Source of the DNA: an uncultured Collinsella sp.
GTDB lineage: Bacteria; Actinomycetota; Coriobacteriia; Coriobacteriales; Coriobacteriaceae
Length of the DNA stretch: 6,242 bases
NCBI GenBank assembly: GCA_902494945.1
Contig: CABUVF010000128.1
Coordinates: 1-6,242, forward strand
Direction of reading: 5' to 3'
How positions within the stretch are numbered: the first letter of the stretch is position 1; the number at the start of each line of letters is the position of its first letter. Below the pieces are notes generated by a model. The model made no database searches and was not told the DNA's origin. It was given only the letters and a program-made list of their open reading frames with translations. Both the position numbers and the translations under genes were made by a program. Below, one piece after another: positions 5,321 to 6,242 of this stretch.

Positions 5321-5349
5321 ATTCTACAATACGCGTGCACGTATCGTAA
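5321..5349 (-). promoter_or_regulatory. Candidate promoter for infA and the alpha operon
   Basis: TAGAAT (5326-5321) matches five of six positions of the -10 consensus. TTACGA (5349-5344), 17 nt upstream, is a poor -35 (three of six). The gap 5288-5426 is distinctly AT-rich next to the coding regions, which supports a promoter here. No terminator hairpin follows map, so read-through from the upstream spc operon is likely as well. An inverted repeat ATACG-N6-CGTAT (5329-5344) fills most of the spacer and could be an operator. Confidence 0.38.
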
Positions 5350-5426
5350 TATCTTCGTAATGGCTCCACAACTAAGTGAAACTAGTTACTTTGAAATGTA
5401 AATGCCGGAGAATTTGAACGCGGCCT

Positions 5427-6215
5427 CTACATCTCGCCTCCTTGCAAGGAACACCAGGCGCCTTGCGCGTCGGTAGTAAGAATCACCGGGCCGTCATCGG
5501 TGATGGCGACGGTGTTCTCATAGTGCGCGGCGGGCAGGTGGTCGTTGGTCGTGACGATCCAACCGTCGGAGCCCGTGCTCACATGATTGGATCCCATCGT
5601 GACCATCGGCTCGATGGCAATGACCATACCAGCCTGGAGACGAACGCCCCTCCCCTTCTTTCCGTAATTCGGAACGTTGGGGTCCTCGTGCATCACATGG
5701 CCAATACCGTGCCCCACATAATCGCGAAGCACGCCATAGCCGTGAGACTCGGCGAGGGACTGGACGGCATAACCAACATCCCCGATATGGTTACCGGGAA
5801 CAGCCTGCTCGATGGCAGCCTTAAGGCAATCGCGCGTAACCTCGCACAGGGCCTTGGCCTCGGGCGTGGGGGTACCGACGAAAAACGTCCAAGCATTATC
5901 GCCAACCCAACCGTCGACAACGGCACCCGTATCGATGGAGATGATATCGCCATCGCGCAGGATCATGTCGGGATTGGGAATACCGTGCACCACGGCATCG
6001 TTAATCGATGCGCAAATGGTACCGGGAAACCCGCCGTAGCCCTTAAAGGCCGGGGTGCCACCATGCATGCGGATAATCTGCTCCGCAAGCTGATCAAGCT
6101 CAAAGGTCGAAACACCAGGGCGAACCATGGCTCCAACGTGGCGGAGCGCCATCTTAGATAGCGCTCCTGCCTTCTTCATCTGCTCGATTTGCGTTGCAGA
6201 CTTAATCTTGATCAT
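5427..6215 (-). CDS. map: Methionine aminopeptidase, type I
   Basis: MAP removes the initiator methionine from nascent proteins when the second residue is small. The 262-residue length fits bacterial type Ia enzymes, which lack the N-terminal zinc extension. All five metal ligands are present by alignment to the E. coli enzyme: D95, D106, H169, E202 and E233. H77 in VVHGIP is the conserved substrate-side histidine. Motifs in order are KAGALS (15-20), NDAVVHGIPNP, ISIDTGAVVDGWVGDNAWTF, DYVGHGIGHVMHEDP, VIAIEPMV and HYENTVAI. ATG 6215 overlaps the TGA of the preceding frame (ATGA), with AGAGG 10 nt upstream. This implies translational coupling to that gene, presumably adk. There is a longer gap (139 nt) before infA. 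Confidence 0.98.
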   Translation of the reverse strand: MIKIKSATQIEQMKKAGALSKMALRHVGAMVRPGVSTFELDQLAEQIIRMHGGTPAFKGYGGFPGTICASINDAVVHGIPNPDMILRDGDIISIDTGAVVDGWVGDNAWTFFVGTPTPEAKALCEVTRDCLKAAIEQAVPGNHIGDVGYAVQSLAESHGYGVLRDYVGHGIGHVMHEDPNVPNYGKKGRGVRLQAGMVIAIEPMVTMGSNHVSTGSDGWIVTTNDHLPAAHYENTVAITDDGPVILTTDAQGAWCSLQGGEM

Positions 6216-6242
6216 AGACCGAGAGCCTCTTTGACATCCCCG
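6212..6242 (-). CDS. adk: C-terminal end of upstream gene, probably adenylate kinase
   Basis: A minus-strand frame enters at 6242, reads GDVKEALGL and stops at TGA 6214-6212, overlapping the map start by 4 nt. In Gram-positive spc operons the gene before map is commonly adk, and a C-terminus of this type (GDV plus a short helix) fits Adk. Only nine residues are visible, so the name rests mainly on position. No other stop-overlap candidate is seen. Confidence 0.5.
   Translation of the reverse strand, partial: GDVKEALGL

Noticed and set aside
5442..6161. Plus-strand open frame of 239 codons opposite map
   Set aside because: It mirrors map codons, with no family resemblance; MAP has all its active-site residues on the minus strand.

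Overview
The window is the promoter-distal part of a bacterial spc/alpha ribosomal-protein cluster, with all genes on the minus strand. Read in transcription order (right to left) it holds: the last codons of an upstream gene that is probably adk, map (type I methionine aminopeptidase), infA (IF1), rpmJ (bL36), rpsM (uS13), rpsK (uS11), rpsD (uS4), rpoA (RNA polymerase alpha), rplQ (bL17), truA (tRNA pseudouridine synthase), and the first 275 codons of a GT2-like glycosyltransferase cut by the left edge. The order adk-map-infA-rpmJ-rpsM-rpsK-rpsD-rpoA-rplQ-truA, the fairly high GC content, the single-cysteine uS4 and the protein sequences suggest a Gram-positive actinobacterium of the Coriobacteriia, Collinsella or a close relative. 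That placement is from memory of family features, not from a search.

From 6242 to about 5427, map overlaps the preceding stop codon by ATGA, so translation is probably coupled. An AT-rich gap of about 140 nt follows, with a candidate promoter for infA. Between infA and rpmJ is a 147-nt gap with strong RNA-folding potential, including two mutually exclusive pairings. This is the best place in the window for a ribosomal-protein leader or attenuator. From rpmJ to rplQ the genes sit 14 to 32 nt apart, each with a purine-rich Shine-Dalgarno sequence, as expected for one polycistronic mRNA. The products assemble the 30S head and body (uS13, uS11, uS4), the 50S subunit (bL36, bL17) and RNA polymerase (alpha), so the operon ties ribosome output to transcription capacity.

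The alpha operon ends just after rplQ with a textbook intrinsic terminator (10-bp perfect stem, UUCG loop, seven U). A good promoter-like sequence (TAGACA-N16-TATATT) begins on the rplQ stop codon and would start transcription at the terminator hairpin itself, apparently serving truA. After truA comes a 161-nt gap with a short hairpin and a duplicated composite repeat. The glycosyltransferase follows, starting at TTG and with altered nucleotide-binding motifs. It is the only accessory-looking gene in the window.

I see no mobile element, CRISPR array, tRNA, rRNA or undescribed multi-gene system here. The novelty lies in regulatory structure (infA-rpmJ leader, rplQ/truA junction, truA-glycosyltransferase gap) and in the divergent glycosyltransferase. 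Long plus-strand open frames opposite map, rpoA and truA are antisense shadows.
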